DNA from: Nematostella vectensis
Lineage: Eukaryota; Cnidaria; Anthozoa; Actiniaria; Edwardsiidae
Direction: 5' to 3'
DNA: 64,000 nucleotides
Assembly (NCBI RefSeq): GCF_932526225.1
Contig: NC_064039.1
Location: 17,664,639-17,728,638 of the forward strand
The notes under the pieces are model-generated. The model saw only the letters and a program-made list of their open reading frames with translations, searched no databases and had not been told where the DNA came from. Shown piece by piece: positions 44,805 to 59,000 of the stretch (its first letter is position 1; every line of letters begins with the position of its first letter). Both the position numbers and the translations under genes were made by a program.

Positions 44805-47800
44805 CTTTTCGGGTCTATATACTTGAGCTAAAATTCTCAAACTCGGTAAGATCTATGTACTCATAGAGGGCTATCTAACCCTGCAATCAGATTTCGAATC
44901 GATCAAGAATTGACAAAAGCCGGTAATCTTTTTCCTTACCTTCAGAGACATTTTGAGTAGGGCCTGGGGACTAGGAATTAAGTCCGATTGATCTCAAACT
45001 TGGTCAGCATGAAGAAAGTATCAGCACTTAGTAAAGGTTAGAAAATCAAAATCATAGCTTCAAAGTAAAGCTGTTAAAAAAGGTAGGAAATAAGGCCAAA
45101 TTGCACCTTCTCCCTAGAAAAACTTTGCAAATACTGACTTTGGAGGACAACAAACTGCCTAGCGCCTATATGGTTTTTCAGGAGCTTTCGAATGAGCCTA
45201 TGCACGTTAAGATTGGATGAGTTTGAGTTTTTCAGTGTTCAAACAAGGTCCAAAATCTAAAAACTTCAAAAAACCAAACTTCTTAATACTTGTCCAAATG
45301 AGCCGAAAATGGTATCATTCGAACCCTGACATTCCCCGGCGTGTGTTGCGCTATTCGGTTTTTCCATAAGTGCGCATGCGCAGAAATTTTTTCCCCAAAA
45401 AACTGTGTCCCGGAAGGTAGGGGACAACTTTTCGGGTCTATATACTTGAGCTAAAATTCTCAAACTCGGCAATATCTATGTACTCATAAAGGGCTATCTA
45501 ACCCTGCAATCAGATTTCGAATCGATCAAGAATTGACAAAAGCCGCTAATCTTTTTCCCTACCTTCCGGGACATTTTGAGTAGGGCCTGGGGACTAGGAA
45601 TTAAGTCCGATTGATCTCAAACTTGGTCAGCATGAAGAAAGTATCAGCACTTAGTAAAGGTTAGAAAATCAAAATCATAGCTTCAAAGTAAAGCTGTTAA
45701 AAAAGGCCGGAAAAAAGGCCAAATTGCACCTTCTCCCTAGAAAAACTTTGCAAATATTGACTTTGGAGGACAACAAACTGCCTAGCGCCTATATGGTTTT
45801 TCAAGAGCTTTCGAATGAGCTTATGCACGTTAAGATTGGATGAGTTTGAGTTTTTCAGTTGTCAAACAAGGTCCAAAAGTGGTCCAAGGTAGAATATGAG
45901 CATTTCTGAAGTTAGTCGTAGCCTGCCCAAAGTCACGGGGAAGGTCCAACTATGCTAGTAGACACTAACTAAGAAAGATTCAGGACGAAGATTGAAGTTT
46001 AGACTTTTTTTTGCAAACTTCCCAAAAATTTTTCTGTGCCGACGATTTCTTTCGATTTTCAAAAAATTCCCACGAACCAGAAATAAGCAGCAAACAATAC
46101 TTTCATGTATGAGCTTAGTGTCCATGCGCATCTCTATATCATAAGCAAAAGAAATCTCCAGAAACGGTTTTGCAAGTTCGACTTTTTGGGGGTTAAAAGT
46201 GGTCCAAATTGCACATTCTACCAAAAATATTTTGGCAAATATTGACTTTGGAGGAAAACAAACTGCAGAGCGCCTATATGGTTTTTCCAGAGCTTTCGAA
46301 TGAATCTATGCACGTTAAGATTGGAGGATTTTGAGTTTTTCAGTGTTCAAATAAGGCCCTAAAAAGGTCCAAAATCTAAAAACTTCAAAAAACCAAAATT
46401 CTCAATACTTGTCCAAATGAGCCGAAAATGGTATCATTCGAACCCTGACATTCCCCGGCGTGTGTTGCGCTATTCGGTTTTTTTCATAAGTGCGCATGCG
46501 CAGAAATTTTTTCCAAAAAAACTGTGTCCCGGAGGGTAGGGGACAACTTTTCGGGTCTATATACTTGAGCTAAAATTCTCAAACTCGGCAATATCTATGT
46601 ACTCATAAAGGGCTATCTAACCCTGCAATCAGATTTCGAATCGATCAAGAATTGACAAAAGCCGCTAATCGTTTTCCCTACCTTTCGGGACATATTGAGT
46701 AGGGCCTGGGGACTAGGAATTAAGTCCGATTGATCTCAAACTTGGTCAGCATGAAGAAAGTATCAGGACTTAGTAAAGGTTAGAAAATCAAAAGCATAGC
46801 TTCAAAGTAAAGCTGTTGAAAAAGGCCGGAAAAAAGGCCAAATTGCACCTTCTCCCTAGAAAAACTTTGCAAATATTGACTTTGGAGGACAACAAACTGC
46901 CTAGCGCCTATATGGTTTTTCAAGAGCTTTCGAATGAGCCTATGCACGTTAAGATTGGATGAGTTTGAGTTTTTCAGTGTTCAAACAAGGTCCAAAATCT
47001 AAAAACTTCAAAAAACAAAACTTCTTAATACTTGTCCAAATGAGCCGAAAAAGGTATCATTCGAACCCTAACATTCCCCGGCGTGTGTTGCGCTATTCGG
47101 TTTTCTCATAAGTGCGCATGCGCAGAAATTTTTTCCAAAAAAACTGTGTCCCGGAAGGTAGGGGACAACTTTTCGGGTCTATATACTTGAGCTAAAATTC
47201 TCAAACTCGGTAAGATCTATGTACTCATAGAGGGCTATCTAACCCTGCAATCAGATTTCGAATCGATCAAGAATTGACAAAAGCCGGTAATCTTTTTCCT
47301 TACCTTCAGAGAAATTTTGAGTAGGGCCTGGGGACTAGGAATTAAGTCCGATTGATCTCAAACTTGGTCAGCATGAAGAAAGTATCAGCACTTAGTAAAG
47401 GTTAGAAAATCAAAAGCATAGCTTCAAAGTAAAGCTGTTAAAAAAGGCCGGAAAAAAGGCCAAATTGCACCTTCTCCCTAGAAAAACTTTGCAAATATTG
47501 ACTTTGGAGGACAACAAACTGCCTAGCGCCTATATGGTTTTTCAAGAGCTTTCGAATGAGCTTATGCACGTTAAGATTGGATGAGTTTGAGTTTTTCAGT
47601 TGTCAAACAAGGTCCAAAAGTGGTCCAAGGTAGAATATGAGCATTTCTGAAGTTAGTCGTAGCCTGCCCAAAGTCACGGGGAAGGTCCAACTATGCTAGT
47701 AGACACTAACTAAGAAAGATTCAGGACGAAGATTGAAGTTTAGACTTTTTTTTGCAAACTTCCCAAAAATTTTTCTGTGCCGACGATTTCTTTCGATTTT

Positions 47801-48910
47801 CAAAAAATTCCCACGAACCAGAAATAAGCAGCAAACAATACTTTCATGTATGAGCTTAGTGTCCATGCGCATCTCTATATCATAAGCAAAAGAAATCTCC
47901 AGAAACGGTTTTGCAAGTACGACTTTTTGGGGGTTAAAAGTGGTCCAAATTGCACATTCTACCAAATATATTTTGGCAAATATTGACTTTGGAGGAAAAC
48001 AAACTGCAGAGCGCCTATATGGTTTTTCCAGAGCTTTCGAATGAATCTATGCACGTTAAGATTGGAGGATTTTGAGTTTTTCAGTGTTCAAATAAGGCCC
48101 TAAAAAGGTCCAAAATCTAAAAACTTCAAAAAACCAAAATTCTTAATACTTGTCCAAATGAGCCGAAAATGGTATCATTCGAACCCTGACATTCCCCGGC
48201 GTGTGTTGCGCTATTCGTTTTTTTTCATAAGTGCGCATGCGCAAAAATTTTTTCCAAAAAAACTGTGTCCCGGAGGGTAGGGGACAACTTTTCGGGTCTA
48301 TATACTTGAGCTAAAATTCTCAAACTCGGCAATATCTATGTACTCATAAAGGGCTATCTAACCCTGCAATCAGATTTCGAATCGATCAAGAATTGACAAA
48401 AGCCGCTAATCTTTTTCCCTACCTTCCGGGACATTTTGAGTAGGGCCTGGGGACTAGGAATTAAGTCCGATTGATCTCAAACTTGGTCAGCATGAAGAAA
48501 GTATCAGCACTTAGTAAAGGTTAGAAAATCAAAAGCATAGCTTCAAATTTAAGCTGTTAAAAAAGGCCGGAAAAAAGGACAAATTGCACCTTCTCCTTAG
48601 AAAAACTTTGCAAATATTGACTTTGGAGGACAACAAACTGCCTAGCGCCTATATGGTTTTTCAAGAGCTTTCGAATGGGCCTATGCACGTTAAGATTGGA
48701 TGAGTTTGAGTTTTTCAGTGTTCAAACAAGGTCCAAAATCTAAAAACTTCAAAAAACCAAACTTCTTAATACTTGTCCAAATGAGCCGAAAATGGTATCA
48801 TTCGAACCCTGACATTCCCCGGCGTGTGTTGCGCTATTCGGTTTTTCCATAAGTGCGCATGCGCAGAAATTTTTTCCCCAAAAAACTGTGTCCCGGAAGG
48901 TAGGGGACAA
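44805..48910. repeat. Higher-order block, copy 1 (S-L-S-L-S, 4106 bp)
   Basis: Units at 44805, 45428, 46547, 47169 and 48288. Its private variants (gttttccctacctttcggg at 46672, aaccctaacattcc at 47065, cttcaaatttaagctg at 48541) reappear 4106 bp further on. The S unit at 44182 is a near-identical extra copy of the one at 44805. Confidence 0.8.
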
Positions 48911-51900
48911 CTTTTCGGGTCTATATACTTGAGCTAAAATTCTCAAACTCGGTAAGATCTATGTACTCATAGAGGGCTATCTAACCCTGCAATCAGATTT
49001 CGAATCGATCAAGAATTGACAAAAGCCGGTAATCTTTTTCCTTACCTTCAGAGACATTTTGAGTAGGGCCTGGGGACTAGGAATTAAGTCCGATTGATCT
49101 CAAACTTGGTCAGCATGAAGAAAGTATCAGCACTTAGTAAAGGTTAGAAAATCAAAATCATAGCTTCAAAGTAAAGCTGTTAAAAAAGGTAGGAAATAAG
49201 GCCAAATTGCACCTTCTCCCTAGAAAAACTTTGCAAATACTGACTTTGGAGGACAACAAACTGCCTAGCGCCTATATGGTTTTTCAGGAGCTTTCGAATG
49301 AGCCTATGCACGTTAAGATTGGATGAGTTTGAGTTTTTCAGTGTTCAAACAAGGTCCAAAATCTAAAAACTTCAAAAAACCAAACTTCTTAATACTTGTC
49401 CAAATGAGCCGAAAATGGTATCATTCGAACCCTGACATTCCCCGGCGTGTGTTGCGCTATTCGGTTTTTCCATAAGTGCGCATGCGCAGAAATTTTTTCC
49501 CCAAAAAACTGTGTCCCGGAAGGTAGGGGACAACTTTTCGGGTCTATATACTTGAGCTAAAATTCTCAAACTCGGCAATATCTATGTACTCATAAAGGGC
49601 TATCTAACCCTGCAATCAGATTTCGAATCGATCAAGAATTGACAAAAGCCGCTAATCTTTTTCCCTACCTTCCGGGACATTTTGAGTAGGGCCTGGGGAC
49701 TAGGAATTAAGTCCGATTGATCTCAAACTTGGTCAGCATGAAGAAAGTATCAGCACTTAGTAAAGGTTAGAAAATCAAAATCATAGCTTCAAAGTAAAGC
49801 TGTTAAAAAAGGCCGGAAAAAAGGCCAAATTGCACCTTCTCCCTAGAAAAACTTTGCAAATATTGACTTTGGAGGACAACAAACTGCCTAGCGCCTATAT
49901 GGTTTTTCAAGAGCTTTCGAATGAGCTTATGCACGTTAAGATTGGATGAGTTTGAGTTTTTCAGTTGTCAAACAAGGTCCAAAAGTGGTCCAAGGTAGAA
50001 TATGAGCATTTCTGAAGTTAGTCGTAGCCTGCCCAAAGTCACGGGGAAGGTCCAACTATGCTAGTAGACACTAACTAAGAAAGATTCAGGACGAAGATTG
50101 AAGTTTAGACTTTTTTTTGCAAACTTCCCAAAAATTTTTCTGTGCCGACGATTTCTTTCGATTTTCAAAAAATTCCCACGAACCAGAAATAAGCAGCAAA
50201 CAATACTTTCATGTATGAGCTTAGTGTCCATGCGCATCTCTATATCATAAGCAAAAGAAATCTCCAGAAACGGTTTTGCAAGTTCGACTTTTTGGGGGTT
50301 AAAAGTGGTCCAAATTGCACATTCTACCAAAAATATTTTGGCAAATATTGACTTTGGAGGAAAACAAACTGCAGAGCGCCTATATGGTTTTTCCAGAGCT
50401 TTCGAATGAATCTATGCACGTTAAGATTGGAGGATTTTGAGTTTTTCAGTGTTCAAATAAGGCCCTAAAAAGGTCCAAAATCTAAAAACTTCAAAAAACC
50501 AAAATTCTCAATACTTGTCCAAATGAGCCGAAAATGGTATCATTCGAACCCTGACATTCCCCGGCGTGTGTTGCGCTATTCGGTTTTTTTCATAAGTGCG
50601 CATGCGCAGAAATTTTTTCCAAAAAAACTGTGTCCCGGAGGGTAGGGGACAACTTTTCGGGTCTATATACTTGAGCTAAAATTCTCAAACTCGGCAATAT
50701 CTATGTACTCATAAAGGGCTATCTAACCCTGCAATCAGATTTCGAATCGATCAAGAATTGACAAAAGCCGCTAATCGTTTTCCCTACCTTTCGGGACATA
50801 TTGAGTAGGGCCTGGGGACTAGGAATTAAGTCCGATTGATCTCAAACTTGGTCAGCATGAAGAAAGTATCAGGACTTAGTAAAGGTTAGAAAATCAAAAG
50901 CATAGCTTCAAAGTAAAGCTGTTGAAAAAGGCCGGAAAAAAGGCCAAATTGCACCTTCTCCCTAGAAAAACTTTGCAAATATTGACTTTGGAGGACAACA
51001 AACTGCCTAGCGCCTATATGGTTTTTCAAGAGCTTTCGAATGAGCCTATGCACGTTAAGATTGGATGAGTTTGAGTTTTTCAGTGTTCAAACAAGGTCCA
51101 AAATCTAAAAACTTCAAAAAACAAAACTTCTTAATACTTGTCCAAATGAGCCGAAAAAGGTATCATTCGAACCCTAACATTCCCCGGCGTGTGTTGCGCT
51201 ATTCGGTTTTCTCATAAGTGCGCATGCGCAGAAATTTTTTCCAAAAAAACTGTGTCCCGGAAGGTAGGGGACAACTTTTCGGGTCTATATACTTGAGCTA
51301 AAATTCTCAAACTCGGTAAGATCTATGTACTCATAGAGGGCTATCTAACCCTGCAATCAGATTTCGAATCGATCAAGAATTGACAAAAGCCGGTAATCTT
51401 TTTCCTTACCTTCAGAGAAATTTTGAGTAGGGCCTGGGGACTAGGAATTAAGTCCGATTGATCTCAAACTTGGTCAGCATGAAGAAAGTATCAGCACTTA
51501 GTAAAGGTTAGAAAATCAAAAGCATAGCTTCAAAGTAAAGCTGTTAAAAAAGGCCGGAAAAAAGGCCAAATTGCACCTTCTCCCTAGAAAAACTTTGCAA
51601 ATATTGACTTTGGAGGACAACAAACTGCCTAGCGCCTATATGGTTTTTCAAGAGCTTTCGAATGAGCTTATGCACGTTAAGATTGGATGAGTTTGAGTTT
51701 TTCAGTTGTCAAACAAGGTCCAAAAGTGGTCCAAGGTAGAATATGAGCATTTCTGAAGTTAGTCGTAGCCTGCCCAAAGTCACGGGGAAGGTCCAACTAT
51801 GCTAGTAGACACTAACTAAGAAAGATTCAGGACGAAGATTGAAGTTTAGACTTTTTTTTGCAAACTTCCCAAAAATTTTTCTGTGCCGACGATTTCTTTC

Positions 51901-53016
51901 GATTTTCAAAAAATTCCCACGAACCAGAAATAAGCAGCAAACAATACTTTCATGTATGAGCTTAGTGTCCATGCGCATCTCTATATCATAAGCAAAAGAA
52001 ATCTCCAGAAACGGTTTTGCAAGTACGACTTTTTGGGGGTTAAAAGTGGTCCAAATTGCACATTCTACCAAATATATTTTGGCAAATATTGACTTTGGAG
52101 GAAAACAAACTGCAGAGCGCCTATATGGTTTTTCCAGAGCTTTCGAATGAATCTATGCACGTTAAGATTGGAGGATTTTGAGTTTTTCAGTGTTCAAATA
52201 AGGCCCTAAAAAGGTCCAAAATCTAAAAACTTCAAAAAACCAAAATTCTTAATACTTGTCCAAATGAGCCGAAAATGGTATCATTCGAACCCTGACATTC
52301 CCCGGCGTGTGTTGCGCTATTCGTTTTTTTTCATAAGTGCGCATGCGCAAAAATTTTTTCCAAAAAAACTGTGTCCCGGAGGGTAGGGGACAACTTTTCG
52401 GGTCTATATACTTGAGCTAAAATTCTCAAACTCGGCAATATCTATGTACTCATAAAGGGCTATCTAACCCTGCAATCAGATTTCGAATCGATCAAGAATT
52501 GACAAAAGCCGCTAATCTTTTTCCCTACCTTCCGGGACATTTTGAGTAGGGCCTGGGGACTAGGAATTAAGTCCGATTGATCTCAAACTTGGTCAGCATG
52601 AAGAAAGTATCAGCACTTAGTAAAGGTTAGAAAATCAAAAGCATAGCTTCAAATTTAAGCTGTTAAAAAAGGCCGGAAAAAAGGACAAATTGCACCTTCT
52701 CCTTAGAAAAACTTTGCAAATATTGACTTTGGAGGACAACAAACTGCCTAGCGCCTATATGGTTTTTCAAGAGCTTTCGAATGGGCCTATGCACGTTAAG
52801 ATTGGATGAGTTTGAGTTTTTCAGTGTTCAAACAAGGTCCAAAATCTAAAAACTTCAAAAAACCAAACTTCTTAATACTTGTCCAAATGAGCCGAAAATG
52901 GTATCATTCGAACCCTGACATTCCCCGGCGTGTGTTGCGCTATTCGGTTTTTCCATAAGTGCGCATGCGCAGAAATTTTTTCCCCAAAAAACTGTGTCCC
53001 GGAAGGTAGGGGACAA
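48911..53016. repeat. Higher-order block, copy 2 (4106 bp)
   Basis: Units at 48911, 49534, 50653, 51275 and 52394, with the same private variants as copy 1. I found no difference in the stretches compared, so this is the youngest large duplication in the window, or an assembly duplicate. Confidence 0.8.
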
Positions 53017-56000
53017 CTTTTCGGGTCTATATACTTGAGCTAAAATTCTCAAACTCGGTAAGATCTATGTACTCATAGAGGGCTATCTAACCCTGCAATC
53101 AGATTTCGAATCGATCAAGAATTGACAAAAGCCGGTAATCTTTTTCCTTACCTTCAGAGACATTTTGAGTAGGGCCTGGGGACTAGGAATTAAGTCCGAT
53201 TGATCTCAAACTTGGTCAGCATGAAGAAAGTATCAGCACTTAGTAAAGGTTAGAAAATCAAAATCATAGCTTCAAAGTAAAGCTGTTAAAAAAGGCCGGA
53301 AAAAAGGCCAAATTGCACCTTCTCCCTAGAAAAACTTTGCAAATATTGACTTTGGAGGACAACAAACTGCCTAGCGCCTATATGGTTTTTCAAGAGCTTT
53401 CGAATGAGCCTATGCACGTTAAGATTGGATGAGTTTGAGTTTTTCAGTTGTCAAACAAGGTCCAAAAGTGGTCCAAGGTAGAATATGAGCATTTCTAAAG
53501 TTAGTCGTAGCCTGCCCAAAGTCACGGGGAAGGTCCAACTATGCTAGTAGACACTAACTAAGAAAGATTCAGGACGAAGATTGAAGTTTAGACTTTTTTT
53601 TGCAAACTTCCCAAAAATTTTTCTGTGCCGACGATTTCTTTCGATTTTCAAAAAATTCCCACGAACCAGAAATAAGCAGCAAACAATACTTTCATGTATG
53701 AGCTTAGTGTCCATGCGCATCTCTATATCATAAGCAAAAGAAATCTCCAGAAACGGTTTTGCAAGTACGACTTTTTGGGGGTTAAAAGTGGTCCAAATTG
53801 CACATTCTACCAAAAATATTTTGGCAAATATTGACTTTGGAGGAAAACAAACTGCAGAGCGCCTATATGGTTTTTCCAGAGCTTTCGAATGAATCTATGC
53901 ACGTTAAGATTGGAGGATTTTGAGTTTTTCAGTGTTCAAATAAGGCCCTAAAAAGGTCCAAAATCTAAAAACTTCAAAAAACCAAAATTCTCAATACTTG
54001 TCCAAATGAGCCGAAAATGGTATCATTCGAACCCTGACATTCCCCGGCGTGTGTTGCGCTATTCGTTTTTTTTTCATAAGTGCGCATGCGCAGAAATTTT
54101 TTCCAAAAAAACTGTGTCCCGGAGGGTAGGGGACAACTTTTCGGGTCTATATACTTGAGCTAAAATTCTCAAACTCGGCAATATCTATGTACTCATAAAG
54201 GGCTATCTAACCCTGCAATCAGATTTCGAATCGATCAAGAATTGACAAAAGCCGCTAATCTTTTTCCCTACCTTCCGGGACATTTTGAGTACGGCCTGGA
54301 GACTAGGAATTAAGTCCGATTGATCTCAAACCTGGTCAGCATGAAGAAAGTATCAGCACTTAGTAAAGGTTAGAAAATCAAAAGCATAGCTTCAAAGTAA
54401 AGCTGTTAAAAAAGGCCGGAAAAAAGGCCAAATTGCACCTTCTCCTTAGAAAAACTTTGCAAATATTGACTTTGGAGGACAACAAACTGCCTAGCGCCAA
54501 TATGGTTTTCTAAGAGCTTTCGAATGGGCCTATGCACGTTAAGATTGGATGAGTTTGAGTTTTTCAGTGTTCAAACAAGGTCCAAAATCTAAAAACTTCA
54601 AAAAACCAAACTTCTTAATACTTGTCCAAAAGAGCCGAAAATGGTATCATTCGAACCCTGACATTCCCCGGCGTGTGTTGCGCTATTCGGTTTTTCCATA
54701 AGTGCGCATGCGCAGAAATTTTTTCCAAAAAAACTGTGTCCCGGAAGGTAGGGGACAACTTTTCGGGTCTATATACTTGAGCTAAAATTCTCAAACTCGG
54801 TAAGATCTATGTACTCATAGAGGGCTATCTAACCCTGCAATCAGATTTCGAATCGATCAAGAATTGACAAAAGCCGGTAATCTTTTTCCCTACCTTCAGA
54901 GACATTTTGAGTAGGGCCTGGGGACTAGGAATTAAGTCCGATTGATCTCAAACTTGGTCAGCATGAAGAAAGTATCAGCACTTAGTAAAGGTTAGAAAAT
55001 CAAAAGCATAGCTTCAAAGTAAAGCTGTGTAAAAAGGCCGGAAAAAAGGCCAAATTGCACCTTCTCCCTAGAAAAACTTTGCAAATATTGACTTTGCAGG
55101 ACAACAAACTGCCTAGCGCCTATATGGTTTTTCAAGAGCTTTCGAATGAGCTGATGCACGTTAAGATTGGATGAGTTTGAGTTTTTCAGTTGTCAAACAG
55201 GGTCCAAAAGTGGTCCAAGGTAGAATATGAGCATTTCTGAAGTTAGTCGTAGCCTGCCCAAAGTCACGGGGAAGGTCCAACTATGCTAGTAGACACTAAC
55301 TAAGAAAGATTCAGGACGAAGATTGAAGTTTAGACTTTTTTTTGCAAACTTCCCAAAAATTTTTCTGTGCCGACGATTTCTTTCGATTTTCAAAAAATTC
55401 CCACGAGCCAAGAATAAGCAGCAAACAATACTTTGATGTATGAGCTTAGTGTCCATGCGCATCTCTATATCATAAGAAAAACAAATCTCCAGAAACGATT
55501 TTGCAAGTACGACTTTTTGGGGGTTAAAAATGGTTCAAATTGCACATTCTACCAAATATATTTTGGCAAATATTGACTTTGGAGGAAAACAAACATCAGA
55601 GCGCCTATATGGTTTTTCCAGAGCTTTCGAATGAATCTATGCACGGTAAGATTGGAGGAGGTTGAGTTTTTCAGTGTTCAAATAAGGTCCTAAAAAGGTA
55701 CAAAATCTAAAAACTTCAAAAAACCAAAATTTTTAATACTTGTCCAAATGAGCCGAAAATGGTATCATTCGAACCCTGACATTCCCCGGCGTGTGTTGCG
55801 CTATTCGGTTTTTTTCATAAGTGCGCATGCGCAGAAATTTTTTCCAAAAAAACTGTGTCCCGGAGGGTAGGGGACAACTTTTCGGGTCTATATACTTGAG
55901 CTAAAATTCTCAAACTCGGCAATATCTATGTACTCATAAAGGGCTATCTAACCCTGCAATCAGATTTCGAATCGATCAAGAATTGACAAAAGCCGCTAAT

Positions 56001-59000
56001 CGTTTTCCCTACCTTTCGGGACATATTGAGTAGGGCCTGGGGACTAGGAATTAAGTCCGATTGATCTCAAACTTGGTCAGCATGAAGAAAGTATCAGGAC
56101 TTAGTAAAGGTTAGAAAATCAAAAGCATAGCTTCAAAGTAAAGCTGTTGAAAAAGGCCGGAAAAAAGGCCAAATTGCACCTTCTCCCTAGAAAAACTTTG
56201 CAAATATTGACTTTGGAGGACAACAAACTGCCTAGCGCCTATATGGTTTTTCAAGAGCTTTCGAATGAGCCTATGCACGTTAAGATTGGATGAGTTTGAG
56301 TTTTTCAGTGTTCAAACAAGGTCCAAAATCTAAAAACTTCAAAAAACAAAACTTCTTAATACTTGTCCAAATGAGCCGAAAAAGGTATCATTCGAACCCT
56401 GACATTCCCCGGCGTGTGTTGCGCTATTCGGTTTTTTCATAAGTGCGCATGCGCAGAAATTTTTTCCAAAAAAACTGTGTCCCGGAAGGTAGGGGACAAC
56501 TTTTCGGGTCTATATACTTGAGCTAAAATTCTCAAACTCGGTAAGATCTATGTACTCATAGAGGGCTATCTAACCCTGCAATCAGATTTCGAATCGATCA
56601 AGAATTGACAAAAGCCGGTAATCTTTTTCCCTACCTTCAGAGACATTTTGAGTAGGGCCTGGGGACTAGGAATTAAGTCCGATTGATCTCAAACTTGGTC
56701 AGCATGAAGAAAGTATCAGCACTTAGTAAAGGTTAGAAAATCAAAATCATAGCTTCAAAGTAAAGCTGTTAAAAAAGGCCGGAAAAAAGGCCAAATTGCA
56801 CCTTCTCCCTAGAAAAACTTTGCAAATATTGACTTTGGAAGACAACAAACTGCCGAGCGCCTATATGGTTTTTCAAGAGCTTTCGAATGAGCTGATGCAC
56901 GTTAAGATTGGATGAGTTTGAGTTTTTCAGTTGTCAAACAGGGTCCAAAAGTGGTCCAAGGTAGAATATGAGCATTTCTGAAGTTAGTCGTAGCCTGCCC
57001 AAAGTCACGGGGAAGGTCCAACTATGCTAGTAGACACTAACTAAGAAAGATTCAGGACGAAGATTGAAGTTTAGACTTTTTTTTGCAAACTTCCCAAAAA
57101 TTTTTCTGTGCCGACGATTTCTTTCGATTTTCAAAAAATTCCCACGAGCCAAGAATAGGCAGCAAACAATACTTTGATGTATGAGCTTAGTGTCCATGCG
57201 CATCTCTATATCATAAGAGAAAGAAATCTCCAGAAACGATTTTGCAAGTACGACTTTTTGGGGGTTAAAAATGGTCAAAATTGCACATTCTACCAAATAT
57301 ATTTTGGCAAATATTGAGTTTGGAGGAAAACAAACTGCAGAGCGCCTATATGGTTTTTCCAGAGCTTTCGAATGAATCTATGCACGTTAAGATTGAAGGA
57401 GTTTGAGTTTTTCAGTGTTCAAATAAGGCCCTAAAAAGGTCCAAAATCTAAAAACTTCAAAAAACCAAAATTCTTAATACTTGTCCAAATGAGCCGAAAA
57501 TGGTATCATTCGAACCCTGACATTCCCCGGCGTGTCTTGCGCTATTCGGTTTTTTTCATAAGTGCGCATGCGCAGAAATTTTTTCCAAAAAAACTGTGTC
57601 CAGGAGGGTAGGGGACAACTTTTCGGGTCTATATACTTGAGCTAAAATTCTCAAACTCGGCAATATCTATGTACTCATAAAGGGCTATCTAACCCTGCAA
57701 TCAGATTTCGAATCGATCAAGAATTGACAAAAGCCGCTAATCTTTTTCCCTACCTTCCGGGACATTTTGAGTAGGGCCTGGGGACTAGGAATTAAGTCCG
57801 ATTGATCTCAAACTTGGTCAGCATGAAGAAAGTATCAGCACTTAGTAAAGGTTAGAAAATCAAAAGCATAGCTTCAAAGTAAAGCTGTTAAAAAAAACCG
57901 GAAAAAAGGCCAAATTGCACCTTCTCCTTAGAAAAACTTTGCAAATATTGACTTTGGAGGACAACAAACTGCCTAGCGCCTATATGGTTTTTCAAGAGCT
58001 TTCGAATGGGCCTATGCACGTTAAGATTGGATGAGTTTGAGTTTTTCAGTGTTCAAACAAGGTCCAAAATCTAAAAACTTCAAAAAACCAAACTTCTTAA
58101 TACTTGTCCAAATGAGCCGAAAATGGTATCATTCGAACCCTGACATTCCCCGGCGTGTGTTGCGCTATTCGGTTTTTCCATAAGTGCGCATGCGCAGAAA
58201 TTTTTTCCCAAAAAAACTGTGTCCCGGAAGGTAGGGGACAACTTTTCGGGTCTATATACTTGAGCTAAAATTCTCAAACTCGGTAAGATCTATGTACTCA
58301 TAAAGGGCTATCTAACCCTGCAATCAGATTTAGAATCGATCAAGAATTGACAAAAGCCGGTAATCTTTTTCCCTACCTTCAGAGACATTTTGAGTAGGGC
58401 CTGGGGACTAGGAATTAAGTCCGATTGATCTCAAACTTGGTCAGCATGAAGAAAGTATCAGCACTTAGTAAAGGTTAGAAAATCAAAAGCAGAGCTTCAA
58501 AATAAAGCTGTTAAAAAAGGCCGGAAAAAAGGCCAAATTGCACCTTCTCCCTAGAAAAACTTTGCAAATATTGACTTTGGAGGACAACAAACTGCCTAGC
58601 GCCTATATGGTTTTTCAAGAGCTTTCGAATGAGCTGATGCACGTTAAGATTGGATGAGTTTGAGTTTTTCAGTTGTCAAACAAGGTCCAAAAGTGGTCCA
58701 AGGTAGAATATGAGCATTTCTGAAGTTAGTCGTAGCCTGCCCAAAGTCACGGGGAAGGTCCAACTATGCTAGTAGACACTAACTAAGAAAGATTCAGGAC
58801 GAAGATTGAAGTTTAGACTTTTTTTTGCAAACTTCCCAAAAATTTTTCTGTGCCGACGATTTCTTTCGAATTTCAAAAAATTCCCACGAGCCAAGAATAA
58901 GCAGCAAACAATACTTTGATGTATGAGCTTAGTGTCCATGCGCATCTCTATATCATAAGAGAAAGAAATCTCCAGAAACGATTTTGCAAGTACGACTTTT

